Shown here piece after piece: positions 49,573 through 58,564 of a DNA stretch of 64,000 bases (position 1 is the first letter of the stretch; the number at the start of each line of letters is the position of its first letter). The notes beneath the pieces are model-generated. The model was not told where the DNA came from, searched no databases, and saw nothing but the letters and a program-made list of their open reading frames with translations. Both the position numbers and the translations under genes were made by a program. Source of the DNA: Spirochaetaceae bacterium UBA5556 (lineage in GTDB: Bacteria; Spirochaetota; Spirochaetia; Treponematales; Rectinemataceae). The stretch spans positions 83,661-147,660 of the forward strand of contig DIMW01000012.1 of assembly GCA_002425765.1 (NCBI GenBank). The letters are read 5' to 3'.

Positions 49573-51834
49573 ATGGCATCTTTTGTCTACAGGTTCCGAT
49601 ACCTCATTGTCGCTGTATTCTGCGCGCTCACGATATTGGCGGCCTTTTTTATTCCCAACCTGCGATTTGAGGGCGATATCCAGGCCCTCGCTCCCTCCCA
49701 TGTCGCCTCCGTCTCGGAATTCAAGCGCGTCAATGAGCTGTTCGGAGGAGCGGACACACTCGCCGTTTCGGTTCAATCCAAAGCGCTCTTCACGCCCGAG
49801 GCGCTCGCCGAGGCGGCCACCATCAATAAAGAGCTGCAGGAGCTTCCCGATGTCTCTGATGTCGTGTCGGTATTCACGTATGTGGAACCTACAAATGTCG
49901 AGGATGGCCTGAGTTTTATTCCTTACATCGATCCCGACGCCCTCCCTTCCGATCAAGTTGCCACCGATGCGCTGAGAGCCAAGCTACAGGGTTTAAAGAC
50001 AGTTTCAGGGAAGCTGCTCTCGAGCGATGGCGACACTCTTTTATATATACTTCAAACATCCCCGAATGTTTCACAAATCCATCTGATTGACAACGTCAAA
50101 AGCATTATCGCGGCGCATCCTGATTTCTCATTCGAGATGGCGGGAACACCATTTATCGACTATCAAATGGTGAATTACATGCGGCACGATGTAGTGATCC
50201 TCATAGTATTCGGACTTTTGGCGGTCGTCTTGGTTCTCCTCGTTGGCTTTCGGAGTCTGAGAGGCGTCCTCTTGCCGCTTTTTACGATCGGATGCTCGCT
50301 CATCATGACGTTTGGATTCATGGGGCTTCTGCATGCCAAGATCACCATTGTCGCGCTCATCATCCCCGTCATGCTTATCGCAATCTGCAACAACTACGCA
50401 ATCCACTTCCTGACGAGGTACTATGAGGATGTCTTCATTAATGGCATGACTGATAGTGCCCAGATAATCGACGCAAGCTTTCGTTCGCTCAGCAAACCTG
50501 TCTGGCTCGCCTTTTTAACGACGGTCGCCTCATTTATATCGTTCGTGACATCGCCGATACCTCGCATTGCGGAGATGGGCCTCTTCATCGCGTTCGGGAT
50601 CACCTACGCATTCGCCATGACGATGTTTTTCATTCCCGCACTCCTCAGCATTCTGCCGCTCCCCAAAAAACACAGGCGCTACCACGCGAACGAGGCACTC
50701 ATAACCTCGGTCTCAAAGAAAGCAGGCGGATTCATCACGCGGCACAAGGTGGCCATTCTTGTGGCTACACTCCTCATTGCCGCCGGAGGGGCTTTTTTCA
50801 TCCCACACATCATCGTCGACTCCGAAATGGCGAACTATTTCAACCCAAACGATCCTGTCCGTGTCGGCATCAACTTCATAAACGACAAGGTCTCCGGCTC
50901 TCAGCTCATCAAAGTCTCACTGCCGGTCGATCCGAGGACCGCGGAAGGCATGAAAAAAGCCGACGAATTTCAGATGTACGCCGAGTCACTCGGGCAGGTG
51001 GGCAGTGTATTCTCTGTGGTCGATTCCATCAAATCGCTCAACCAGGTCTTCCACGACGATGACCCTGCCTTTGATGTAGTGCCGGATAACGACGAAGCCG
51101 CGGCCCAGATGCTCCTGCTGGTCGAAACATCTCTCTCTCCGGAGCGCCTGGCGCAGCTGGTCTCTGAAGATTACCAGAATCTATGCTTCAATATTCAGCT
51201 CAAAGCAGTGGATTCGGCCACTCTGCAAAAAACCGCCGACCTGTTGCGGGCGAAGGCCGATGCTTTGACCGGCAACAGCGGGGTTTCCATAGCCGGCGTT
51301 TCGCTCATCGCGAACGAGCTCAACGGACTCGTCATCACCTCCATGCTCGAGAGCTTCGCGATCGCATTCATGCTCGTGTTTGCGTTTGTGGCGTTCGGTT
51401 TCAAGAATATCCCGGCCGGGCTTGCCTGCGCGGGAATCATGATCGCGATTGTCACCATGGTGTTCGGGACTATGGGAATAGCTAAGATCGAACTGTCGAC
51501 GGCCACCACGCTAGTCGCATCGATTACTCTCGGAGTAGGTATCGATTACCTCATCCACTTCTCCGCTCGGTGGTTCAGCGAACGAAAAAATGGACGCAGC
51601 GCGGAAGAGGCGACATCGAAGGCGCTGGGGCTTACGGGCAGAGGCATCATCATCAACGCGATGGCAATCATCTTCGCGGTGATTCCACCGTTTTTCTCCC
51701 AATTCAGGCCGATCATGTATTTTGGAATCCTCTGTTTTGTGTCGATACTGCTGTCTCTCATCTGCGGCCTTGTGACAATGCCCGCGCTGTTGTCTATAAT
51801 TCCCCAGAAGTTCTTTAAAAAGATAAAAGTATGA
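49573..51834 (+). CDS. MMPL/RND-family membrane transporter
   Basis: A 753-residue RND-type pump with the twofold repeat of the family: TM1 at about 9-30, a periplasmic domain (about 35-190), a block of five TMs (DVVILIVFGLLAVVLVLLVGF onward), TM7 near 395, a second periplasmic domain (about 415-570) and the last TM block. The RND/SSD-type features include the sequence TTLVASITLGVGIDYLIHFSARW near residue 645, where the Asp of GVGIDY is the usual proton-relay residue. It is most like the hydrophobe and hopanoid-type MMPL exporters. With a LolA-like protein and a barrel next to it, a lipid is the likely cargo. The operon continues with TetR and radical SAM genes. Confidence 0.92.
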   Translation: MASFVYRFRYLIVAVFCALTILAAFFIPNLRFEGDIQALAPSHVASVSEFKRVNELFGGADTLAVSVQSKALFTPEALAEAATINKELQELPDVSDVVSVFTYVEPTNVEDGLSFIPYIDPDALPSDQVATDALRAKLQGLKTVSGKLLSSDGDTLLYILQTSPNVSQIHLIDNVKSIIAAHPDFSFEMAGTPFIDYQMVNYMRHDVVILIVFGLLAVVLVLLVGFRSLRGVLLPLFTIGCSLIMTFGFMGLLHAKITIVALIIPVMLIAICNNYAIHFLTRYYEDVFINGMTDSAQIIDASFRSLSKPVWLAFLTTVASFISFVTSPIPRIAEMGLFIAFGITYAFAMTMFFIPALLSILPLPKKHRRYHANEALITSVSKKAGGFITRHKVAILVATLLIAAGGAFFIPHIIVDSEMANYFNPNDPVRVGINFINDKVSGSQLIKVSLPVDPRTAEGMKKADEFQMYAESLGQVGSVFSVVDSIKSLNQVFHDDDPAFDVVPDNDEAAAQMLLLVETSLSPERLAQLVSEDYQNLCFNIQLKAVDSATLQKTADLLRAKADALTGNSGVSIAGVSLIANELNGLVITSMLESFAIAFMLVFAFVAFGFKNIPAGLACAGIMIAIVTMVFGTMGIAKIELSTATTLVASITLGVGIDYLIHFSARWFSERKNGRSAEEATSKALGLTGRGIIINAMAIIFAVIPPFFSQFRPIMYFGILCFVSILLSLICGLVTMPALLSIIPQKFFKKIKV

Positions 51835-51886
51835 TATGCTCTGAATATGGACGCGTCACGGCGCAAGGGGAGATGGAAGCATAAGT

Positions 51887-52492
51887 ATGGAAAATGAGGT
51901 ACGGGCACGCATTGTCGAACTATCAAGAGACATGTTTTTCAAGCGCGGCTTCACCCGTGTGACCATGGATGATCTCGCCTCCGCGTGCGGCATCAGCAAG
52001 AAGACGCTCTACGTCAATTTTCCGAGCAAAGAAGCGCTGATTCAACAGATCATATATCAGATTGAGGAGAACCTCATCGATCAGGTGAACCAGATACTGA
52101 ACGACTCGACGATCCCCGCCTTCAAGCGTCTGAAAGATGTCATCAACGCTGTCAGTCTCCAGAGTCTGCAGTTCGCGCCCCTCTTCCTCGAAGATGTCAA
52201 GCGTTTCCAGCCCAAACGCTGGAGGGATATTCAGAACTACGAGAGAGCCAGCATCGCGAACGCGGTCCGCATTGCCATCCGCGACGGGCAGAAACAGGGA
52301 TACATAAAAAAGTCTTTGCCGGAAAACTTCATCGTCTATATATGTTTTACGCTCGTCGACAACATCCTCACGCCAGAGACGATGCTCGAGCTGTCCATGT
52401 CGTTCCATGACACCTTCGAAAATGTCATGTTGCTTTTATTTGAGGGGTTTCTGACGGACTCTGGAAGAAAGGCAATATATGCTATAGAATAG
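51887..52492 (+). CDS. TetR/AcrR-family transcriptional regulator
   Basis: A 201-residue regulator. The N-terminal helix-turn-helix is typical: RARIVELSRDMFFKRGFTRVTMDDLASACGISKKTLYVNFPSKEALI (residues about 5-52). The rest is the helical ligand and dimer domain with no recognised subclass. It is encoded 52 nt after the RND pump on the same strand, and the radical SAM gene follows 23 nt later, so it most likely controls this envelope module in answer to a hydrophobic ligand. Its own operator was not identified; the tandem repeat at 47216-47240 is the only repeat seen near the operon start. Confidence 0.93.
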   Translation: MENEVRARIVELSRDMFFKRGFTRVTMDDLASACGISKKTLYVNFPSKEALIQQIIYQIEENLIDQVNQILNDSTIPAFKRLKDVINAVSLQSLQFAPLFLEDVKRFQPKRWRDIQNYERASIANAVRIAIRDGQKQGYIKKSLPENFIVYICFTLVDNILTPETMLELSMSFHDTFENVMLLLFEGFLTDSGRKAIYAIE

Positions 52493-52515
52493 ACCTGGAT
52501 AGAGGAGACTGCATT

Positions 52516-54006
52516 ATGGAATCAGTCATGAAGCCCCTTGAGAAAGACGCGCCTGCCACCAAGCAGACCGACCGCATCGTATTCAACAGGTTTATCCATT
52601 TATCACCCAAAATGATCGATACGCTCTTCGACAGACCGGTGCTGAGAAAAACAGCCGCAAAAATTTTCGAGTGGTCGACCTACCGCTCATCGCTGTCTTT
52701 CAAGGAGTATCCAAGGCAGGTCCAGCTCGACAAGTTCTATATCACCCGGGCATTTATCAAATCGATCGAGGCCGCGGTCGCGAACGCCCGGCAGAGTCCT
52801 GTCTTCAGAAAATCATTTGTCAACAATGTCGTGCCCGCCATGTTCAACGCCTTTGAAAAAAATGCCGAACGCAGGAAAGCATTCAAACAGGGCTATGGTT
52901 TTGGCCCTCCGGCCTTTCTTGTCCTGAGTCCCACCAAATTTTGCAATCTCCATTGTACCGGGTGCTACGCCAACAGCGACGCCGCGAGCCACGAAAAACT
53001 TTCTTTCGAAGTAGTCGACAGAATAATTCAGGAGAAGACCGAAAAGTGGGGCGCGGTCTTCACGGTCATCTCGGGCGGAGAACCTCTTCTGTACCAAGAC
53101 GAGGGCAAGACGATATTCGATCTTGCACGGAGACACCAGGACAACTATTTTCTCATGTACACCAATGGTACGCTCATCGACGCGACAATGGCCCGAAAGC
53201 TCGCCGAGGCGGGGAATATCACTCCCGCGATATCGGTTGAGGGATACGAGGCCGAGACGGACGCGCGGCGTGGCAGGGGCGTCTACAAAAAAATCCTGAG
53301 TGCGATGGAACATCTGCGCGCCGAAGGAGTACCGTTCGGTGTTTCCCTCACGGCGACGAAGGAGAACGCGCACATCATCCCGAGCAAGAAACTCGTAGAA
53401 TTCTACACAGAGCTTGGCGCCCTCTACTTCTGGATTTTCCAGCTCATGCCCATCGGTCGGGGCTCGATGGAACTGGTGCCGACTGCGGAGCAACGTTTCG
53501 ACATGTACAACCGCATGTTCGATCTGATAAAAAATGACTCTTACTTCATCGCCGATTTCTGGAATGGCGGGACTTTAAGCAATGGATGCATTTCAGCGGG
53601 CAGGATGCGGGGAGGTGGATATCTGTACATCGATTGGTCCGGTCATGTGACGCCCTGTGTATTCAATCCGTACGCCGCGGGCAATATCAACGAAATCTAC
53701 TCGCGTGGTGGCGAGCTGACCGAAGTGTTGACTTCGCCATATTTCGAGTCGCTCCAGGAGTGGCAGAAAAACTACGCCATGAAGGGCGATGCGTACACGG
53801 GCAACTGGGTGCTTCCCTGCCCTATGCGCGATCATTACGCCGACATCCTCGGAATACTGCAGAAAACCAAGCCCGAACCGACCGACGAAGTGGCTGCCGA
53901 GGCGCTGAGCGATCCGAAGTACCACGAGGCGATGATCCAGTACGACGAGGAGCTCGAGGCTCTTTTCGGGCCGATGTGGAAAGAAAAATATCTGAAACAG
54001 CAATGA
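52516..54006 (+). CDS. Radical SAM protein with C-terminal SPASM-like Cys region
   Basis: A 496-residue radical SAM enzyme. The cluster-binding motif is C143-x3-C147-x2-C150 (FCNLHCTGC), followed by VISGGEPLLY, the SAM-binding GGE, at about residue 190. The C-terminal part has further Cys in NGCISAGRM, VTPCVFNPYAAGNI and VLPCPMRD, as in SPASM domains that hold extra Fe-S clusters. The first 130 residues form a helical domain before the radical SAM core that I cannot assign. A GAGGAGA site precedes the ATG. It is encoded right behind a TetR regulator and an RND pump module, which hints at modification of a lipid or peptide that the module exports. Substrate unknown. Confidence 0.88.
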   Translation: MESVMKPLEKDAPATKQTDRIVFNRFIHLSPKMIDTLFDRPVLRKTAAKIFEWSTYRSSLSFKEYPRQVQLDKFYITRAFIKSIEAAVANARQSPVFRKSFVNNVVPAMFNAFEKNAERRKAFKQGYGFGPPAFLVLSPTKFCNLHCTGCYANSDAASHEKLSFEVVDRIIQEKTEKWGAVFTVISGGEPLLYQDEGKTIFDLARRHQDNYFLMYTNGTLIDATMARKLAEAGNITPAISVEGYEAETDARRGRGVYKKILSAMEHLRAEGVPFGVSLTATKENAHIIPSKKLVEFYTELGALYFWIFQLMPIGRGSMELVPTAEQRFDMYNRMFDLIKNDSYFIADFWNGGTLSNGCISAGRMRGGGYLYIDWSGHVTPCVFNPYAAGNINEIYSRGGELTEVLTSPYFESLQEWQKNYAMKGDAYTGNWVLPCPMRDHYADILGILQKTKPEPTDEVAAEALSDPKYHEAMIQYDEELEALFGPMWKEKYLKQQ

Positions 54007-54054
54007 ACCCAATGAATCTTTGAATTCATACTGCAAAATCATGGAGAGACAAAA

Positions 54055-55413
54055 ATGAAGCTCGTACTTATCGGAGCGGGCAGCGCACAGTTCGGATTCG
54101 GCACTCTGGGCGATATTTTTTCAAGCGCCGTTTTGCGGGGCTCTCATGTCGCCCTCGTCGATATCAATGGAGAGTCGCTGGGCCGAGTGCTCACGGAGGG
54201 CAAAACGTTTCTCGGAGCGCACAATCTCGATTTTTCGCTCTCCGCGCACACGGACCGTCGCGAAGCCCTTAAAGGCGCCGATTTTGTCATCATCTCCATA
54301 GAGGTAGGGAACCGGTTCGAGCTCTGGGATCAGGACTGGATGATTCCCCTGCAGTATGGTATCCCGCAGGTATATGGCGAAAATGGTGGCGCGGGCGGGC
54401 TTTTCCATGCCCTCCGCATCGTCCCGCCAATTCTCGACATCTGCCAGGACTGTGCCGACCTCTGTCCCGATGCGACGATCTTCAACTTTTCGAACCCCAT
54501 GACCGCTATCACCACCACGGTGCTGCGCAAATTCCCGAAGTTGAAATTCATAGGGCTCTGCCATGAGATCGCCTCTCTCGAGCGCTACCTTCCGTCCATG
54601 CTCGGCATTCCTTTTGAGAAACTCAAGCTCAGGGCGGCCGGCCTCAATCACTTCAGCGTGCTGGTATCCGCTCAGTACCGGGATACGGGGGCGGACGCAT
54701 ATCCCGACATTCTGGCCAAGGCGCCTGCCTTCTTCGAAAAAGTGCTTGGATACTCCGATATCCTCGAATATATCCAGACGACCGGCAACATTCCCCGGAC
54801 AGAGGGCGAAACCGGCATGCCGGACATCGGGCGGACGATTTCGTCGAGACAATGGTCGGATCGCGGGCTTTTCCGTCATATCCTAGAACGCTTTCATCTT
54901 CTGCCCATCACCTCGGACAGCCACATCGGCGAATATATCCAGTGGGCGCGCGAAGTCGCGGATCATAAGGGAATACTCGATTTCTACATGCTGTACCGCG
55001 CCTCCCTGAGCATGCTCGAACCCACTATTGAGCTTAACGTCAAGGAGCGCGTAGTGCCCATCATCGAGGGGATAGTCGGGAATTCGGGGTATGAGGAAGC
55101 CGCGGTCAACATTATGAACGCCGGGTTCATTCCGAGCCTGCCGGAAGACATCGCCGTCGAAGTGCCCGCCCTCGTGTTCCAAAGGGACATCGAGGGCGTC
55201 GCCTTTCCGGATTATCCGAAGGGCTTGGCCGCGCTCCTCCGCAATTATGTCGGTGTCTACGATCTCACCGCCGAGGCGGTGCTCAGGAAGAGTAAGGACC
55301 TCGTCGTTCAGGCTCTTCTCGTGAATCCGGTTGTGCCTGTCTGCGAGCGAGTGCCAGAACTCGTCGACGTGATGATCGGACGGCAGGCGCAGTGGCTGGG
55401 ATATCTGCGATAG
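54055..55413 (+). CDS. Family GH4 glycosidase, alpha-galacturonidase-like
   Basis: A 452-residue GH4 enzyme. These use NAD+ and a divalent metal for a redox elimination mechanism. The N-terminal Rossmann motif VLIGAGSAQFG, the substrate motif FSNPMTA, the metal ligands C169 in GLCHEI and H199 in GLNHF, and NGGAGGLFHA are present. The residues after the metal Cys define subgroups: CHEI here is closest to the CHEV motif known for alpha-galacturonidases (LplD type), rather than CDMP or CNVP of phospho-glycosidases or CHS of alpha-galactosidases. Release of galacturonate would fit with UxaE at 2292-3524. Specificity remains an inference. The gene follows the radical SAM gene by 48 nt and ends 8 nt before the convergent Sel1 gene. 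Confidence 0.88.
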   Translation: MKLVLIGAGSAQFGFGTLGDIFSSAVLRGSHVALVDINGESLGRVLTEGKTFLGAHNLDFSLSAHTDRREALKGADFVIISIEVGNRFELWDQDWMIPLQYGIPQVYGENGGAGGLFHALRIVPPILDICQDCADLCPDATIFNFSNPMTAITTTVLRKFPKLKFIGLCHEIASLERYLPSMLGIPFEKLKLRAAGLNHFSVLVSAQYRDTGADAYPDILAKAPAFFEKVLGYSDILEYIQTTGNIPRTEGETGMPDIGRTISSRQWSDRGLFRHILERFHLLPITSDSHIGEYIQWAREVADHKGILDFYMLYRASLSMLEPTIELNVKERVVPIIEGIVGNSGYEEAAVNIMNAGFIPSLPEDIAVEVPALVFQRDIEGVAFPDYPKGLAALLRNYVGVYDLTAEAVLRKSKDLVVQALLVNPVVPVCERVPELVDVMIGRQAQWLGYLR

Positions 55414-55421
55414 GGTGAACG

Positions 55422-56273
55422 CTAGAAATTATCAGCCATCCGTCTCGCCGCGCTTATCTCCTGTTCGGTGAGGTCTTTCGAGAGATCCTCCACATACGAG
55501 GCGGCTTCTTTACTGCCATAGTCGGCGGCGATCATGTACCACGCGAGCGCCTGCACAAGATTCTCGTCGACCGAAATGCCGAATTCGTAATATGAGCCAA
55601 CAGCGACCATTGCATCGGGATACTCTCCGTCCGCGGCCTCGCTGTACCAGTGAAACGCCTGATCGAAATCGATATCCACCCCTTCCCCATTCTCATACAT
55701 GACACCGAGCATGTACTGCGCCTCGGCCAATCCCTGCTCCGCCGCGAGGGCGTACCACTGGACGGCCTGTGTGTTGTCCTCGGCAACGCTCAAACCTTTG
55801 TCATAAAACCAGCCGACGCTATACTGGCCATAGGCATACCCCTGTGCTGCGGACTCCTGATACCACTTGAACGCCTCATCGTTGTTCTGATCGACGCCGA
55901 GCCCATTTTCATACAACCATCCAACGTTGCTCTGCGCGGCGGCATACCCCTGATCCGCGGCCATCGTGTACCACTGAAGCGCAAGTCCATAATCCTGAGC
56001 TACGCCCTTTCCTTGTTCGTACATAAAACCCAGGTTGTTCTGAGCGGTGGCATTGCCCTGACGGGCTGATTCTTCAAACCATTTGGCGGCTTCCTCATAG
56101 CTCTGCGCGACGCCGTCGCCGTTATAATACCGGACACCCAGACTGTTCTGTGCCTTCGCGTCGCCGCCTTGGGCCGTCGCAGCGAGGAGGGCAAAATCTG
56201 TCTGCCCCGTTTGCGCCGACACAATTGGAAGAGCAATAATAACTATCGACAGAAAAATAAAAAGCCTTTTCAT
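55422..56273 (-). CDS. Exported Sel1-repeat protein
   Basis: A 283-residue protein with a signal peptide (residues 1-20, ending VSA) and six tandem Sel1-like repeats of 36 residues each, from about residue 37 to 252, each with the pattern G-x3-AQ-x2-LG-x-x-Y-x-x-G-x-GV ... A-x-x-WY-x-x-AA. Such alpha-solenoids mediate protein contacts, often in the periplasm for envelope maintenance. The repeats are closely alike, suggesting recent duplication. A short charged C-terminal tail (DLTEQEISAARRMADNF) follows. It has a good promoter of its own (56295-56323). The partner protein is not evident. Confidence 0.92.
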   Translation of the reverse strand: MKRLFIFLSIVIIALPIVSAQTGQTDFALLAATAQGGDAKAQNSLGVRYYNGDGVAQSYEEAAKWFEESARQGNATAQNNLGFMYEQGKGVAQDYGLALQWYTMAADQGYAAAQSNVGWLYENGLGVDQNNDEAFKWYQESAAQGYAYGQYSVGWFYDKGLSVAEDNTQAVQWYALAAEQGLAEAQYMLGVMYENGEGVDIDFDQAFHWYSEAADGEYPDAMVAVGSYYEFGISVDENLVQALAWYMIAADYGSKEAASYVEDLSKDLTEQEISAARRMADNF

Positions 56274-56294
56274 GGGGACCTCTTTTATATCCGA

Positions 56295-56323
56295 ATTATA
56301 CGTTCAAAGAAAGGAAAATGCAA
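56295..56323 (-). promoter_or_regulatory. Sigma-70 promoter of the Sel1-repeat gene
   Basis: On the minus strand TTGCAT (56323-56318), a 17-nt spacer and a perfect TATAAT (56300-56295), about 20 nt before the ATG; an AAGAGG ribosome site lies between. Confidence 0.65.
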
Positions 56324-56367
56324 AATCTCTCTATATTTTCAGCGCGGGTTTGCGTTAATATCGAACC

Positions 56368-57324
56368 ATGTTCGTCGCACTCCAGAGCGTCTTCTCCGTA
56401 ATCCTAATGATCGGCCTCGGCTTCGGACTCGCGAAGGCACGGTGGTTCGAGGGCGATGCCAGCGGTCTCCTTTCGCGCCTTGTCGTCAATGTGGCCCTCC
56501 CTGCCTATATGATCTCGAATCTGATGGGCGGCTACGATCGCGCCAAGCTGCTCTCGATGCTGCCGGGCTTGCCGGTACCCTTTGCCGTCATGATCGCGAG
56601 CTACCTTGTGGCAATCGGCATCGCGGCCGCGCTCCGCGTGAGGAAAGACCGGCGGGGCACGTTTCAGTCGATGTTCGCGCTTTCGAACTCGGTGTTCATC
56701 GGCCTGCCGGTCAACCTGCTCCTGTTCGGCGATGAGAGCCTGCCCTTCGCGCTTCTGTACTACATCGCGAACACGACACTGTTCTGGACAATCGGCGTGT
56801 ACGGGATCGCAGCCGACGGCGCGGTCCGGAATGGAACCCGGAAACCGTCTCTTGTCTCGGCCGCGGGCCTGAAGCGTATTCTCTCGCCGCCCCTCCTGGG
56901 TTTTCTGGTGGCGGTGATACTGATTCTGCTGGGCATACGACTTCCAAGATCGGTCATGGACAGCTGCAAATACCTCGGCAACATGACGACACCCTTATCC
57001 ATGCTCTTCATCGGCATCGCCATCGCACGGGTGGAGTGGAAAAAGCTGAAATTTGAAAAAGACTATATCGCCGTGCTTGCGGGACGGTTTCTACTGACAC
57101 CCGCGCTGATGGCTCTCGCCCTACGCTGGCTCGATCTCCCTCTCCTGATGAAACAAGTCTTCCTCATGCAGTCCGCGATGCCGGCGATGACCCAGACGCC
57201 CATCCTGGCGGAGTCCTATAAATCCGACACGGAATACGCGGCGATCGGCACGTCGCTGACGACGATCGTCTCGATGATAAGCATTCCAGTCTATATGAGT
57301 CTGAGAAACGTGCTCATCCGGTGA
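56368..57324 (+). CDS. AEC-family transporter (auxin efflux carrier/malonate type)
   Basis: A 318-residue membrane protein with about ten TM helices. The AEC fold is seen in LSRLVVNVALPAYMISNLMGGYD at the N-terminus, SNSVFIGLPVNLLLFGDESLPFALLYYIANTTLFWTIGVY in the centre, and ILSPPLLGFLVAVILILLGI with YLGNMTTPLSMLFIGIAIA in the second half, where conserved Asn and Pro residues break the crossing helices. Bacterial members carry malonate, malate or other anions, or unknown compounds. There is no ribosome site before the ATG at 56368; TAATAT at 56356-56361 could be a -10 that gives a leaderless message, but a matching -35 is weak. It stands between the divergent Sel1 gene and carA. Confidence 0.87.
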   Translation: MFVALQSVFSVILMIGLGFGLAKARWFEGDASGLLSRLVVNVALPAYMISNLMGGYDRAKLLSMLPGLPVPFAVMIASYLVAIGIAAALRVRKDRRGTFQSMFALSNSVFIGLPVNLLLFGDESLPFALLYYIANTTLFWTIGVYGIAADGAVRNGTRKPSLVSAAGLKRILSPPLLGFLVAVILILLGIRLPRSVMDSCKYLGNMTTPLSMLFIGIAIARVEWKKLKFEKDYIAVLAGRFLLTPALMALALRWLDLPLLMKQVFLMQSAMPAMTQTPILAESYKSDTEYAAIGTSLTTIVSMISIPVYMSLRNVLIR

Positions 57325-57460
57325 CGGCGAGGCTTGCGGATAAAAATGGTATTATGCAATTTTATGTAAAAAGCTTCCATATTTTGTATATTGAGCTTGA
57401 AATATTCATAAAAAACGGATAATTTCTCAAAGAGCTGCAAGCCAGCCATAAAGGAGCGCT

Positions 57461-58564
57461 ATGTCCCGGAAGAATAAATCCGCAAAACTTGTACTGGAAG
57501 ACGGTTCTATTTTCGAGGGGATATCCATCGGCGCCGAAATTTCCGTTGAAGGTGAAGTCGTCTTTTCGACCGGCATGGTCGGCTACAACCAGTCTCTGAC
57601 CGATCCGTCGTATTGTGGACAGATTCTCGTATTTGCCTATCCTCTCATCGGAAACTATGGTGTACCGGCACTGCGGACAGGCGCGCAGGGCGTTCCCCTC
57701 AATTTCGAATCGAAGAATATCCAGGTGAGCGGCGTCGTCGTCTCCGAGGCTTCGGCAGAGCCGAGCCACTACAGCGCGGCGCGTTCTTTTTCGGAATGGC
57801 TCAACACCGAACAGGTGCCCGGCATCGCGGGCATAGACACGCGCAGGCTCATAAGGCTTCTGCGCGAACATGGAGTGATGAAAGGACAAATCCTGGGAGA
57901 GGAAATGGCGGAGCCCATTCGGGATGAGCTCAAGGCCCACGCCCCGGTGAAACTGGTCTCCCCCAAGGACGTCGTCAGGTATAAGGGCGGACCCGGAGCG
58001 CCGAGAATCGCGCTCGTCGATTGCGGCGTCAAGGCCAACATCCTGCGCATCCTTCTGGCCGAAGGGGCGGAAGTGATACGCCTTCCCTGGGATTATCCCT
58101 TTGACGGCATAGAATACGACGGACTCTTTCTGTCGAACGGGCCGGGCGACCCCAAGGCCTGCACGAAGACCATAGCACACCTCCGCCGGGCCCTCTCCGA
58201 GCCGCGGCCGATATTCGGCATCTGCCTGGGGACGCAGCTCATGGCGCTCGCGGCGGGCGCGGACACCTACAAGCTCAAATACGGGCACCGCGGCCAGAAT
58301 CAGCCCGCGGTCGAAACCGCAAGCGGCCGCTGCTACATCACAAGCCAGAACCATGGCTACGCCGTCCACGAAGATTCTCTGCCGCCGGACTGGGAGCCCT
58401 GGTTCCTCAACGGGAACGACGGGACTGTCGAAGGCATACGCTCCTCGGTCGCCCCTTTCAGGGCCGTGCAGTTCCACCCCGAAGGCTGCCCGGGGCCGCG
58501 CGACACCCAGTTTCTTATAGAAGAATTCCTGCAGGAAGCCAAGGCAGCGAGGGACTCGATATGA
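57461..58564 (+). CDS. carA: Carbamoyl-phosphate synthase small (glutaminase) subunit, eukaryote-like type
   Basis: A 367-residue glutamine amidotransferase that hydrolyses glutamine and passes ammonia to CarB for pyrimidine and arginine synthesis. The catalytic Cys is in FGICLGTQLMA near residue 254; the His-Glu of the triad is in VQFHPEGCPGPRD near residue 336. The N-terminal domain reads VVFSTGMVGYNQSLTDPSYCGQ and ILVFAYPLIGNYGVP, which resembles the glutaminase part of eukaryotic CAD/Ura2 rather than the usual bacterial form (NTSMTGYQEILTDPSY ... YPHIGNTG). Ribosome site AAAGGAG precedes the ATG; a TTGAAA/GATAAT pair upstream is a possible promoter. The stop overlaps the carB start (ATGA). 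Confidence 0.95.
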   Translation: MSRKNKSAKLVLEDGSIFEGISIGAEISVEGEVVFSTGMVGYNQSLTDPSYCGQILVFAYPLIGNYGVPALRTGAQGVPLNFESKNIQVSGVVVSEASAEPSHYSAARSFSEWLNTEQVPGIAGIDTRRLIRLLREHGVMKGQILGEEMAEPIRDELKAHAPVKLVSPKDVVRYKGGPGAPRIALVDCGVKANILRILLAEGAEVIRLPWDYPFDGIEYDGLFLSNGPGDPKACTKTIAHLRRALSEPRPIFGICLGTQLMALAAGADTYKLKYGHRGQNQPAVETASGRCYITSQNHGYAVHEDSLPPDWEPWFLNGNDGTVEGIRSSVAPFRAVQFHPEGCPGPRDTQFLIEEFLQEAKAARDSI

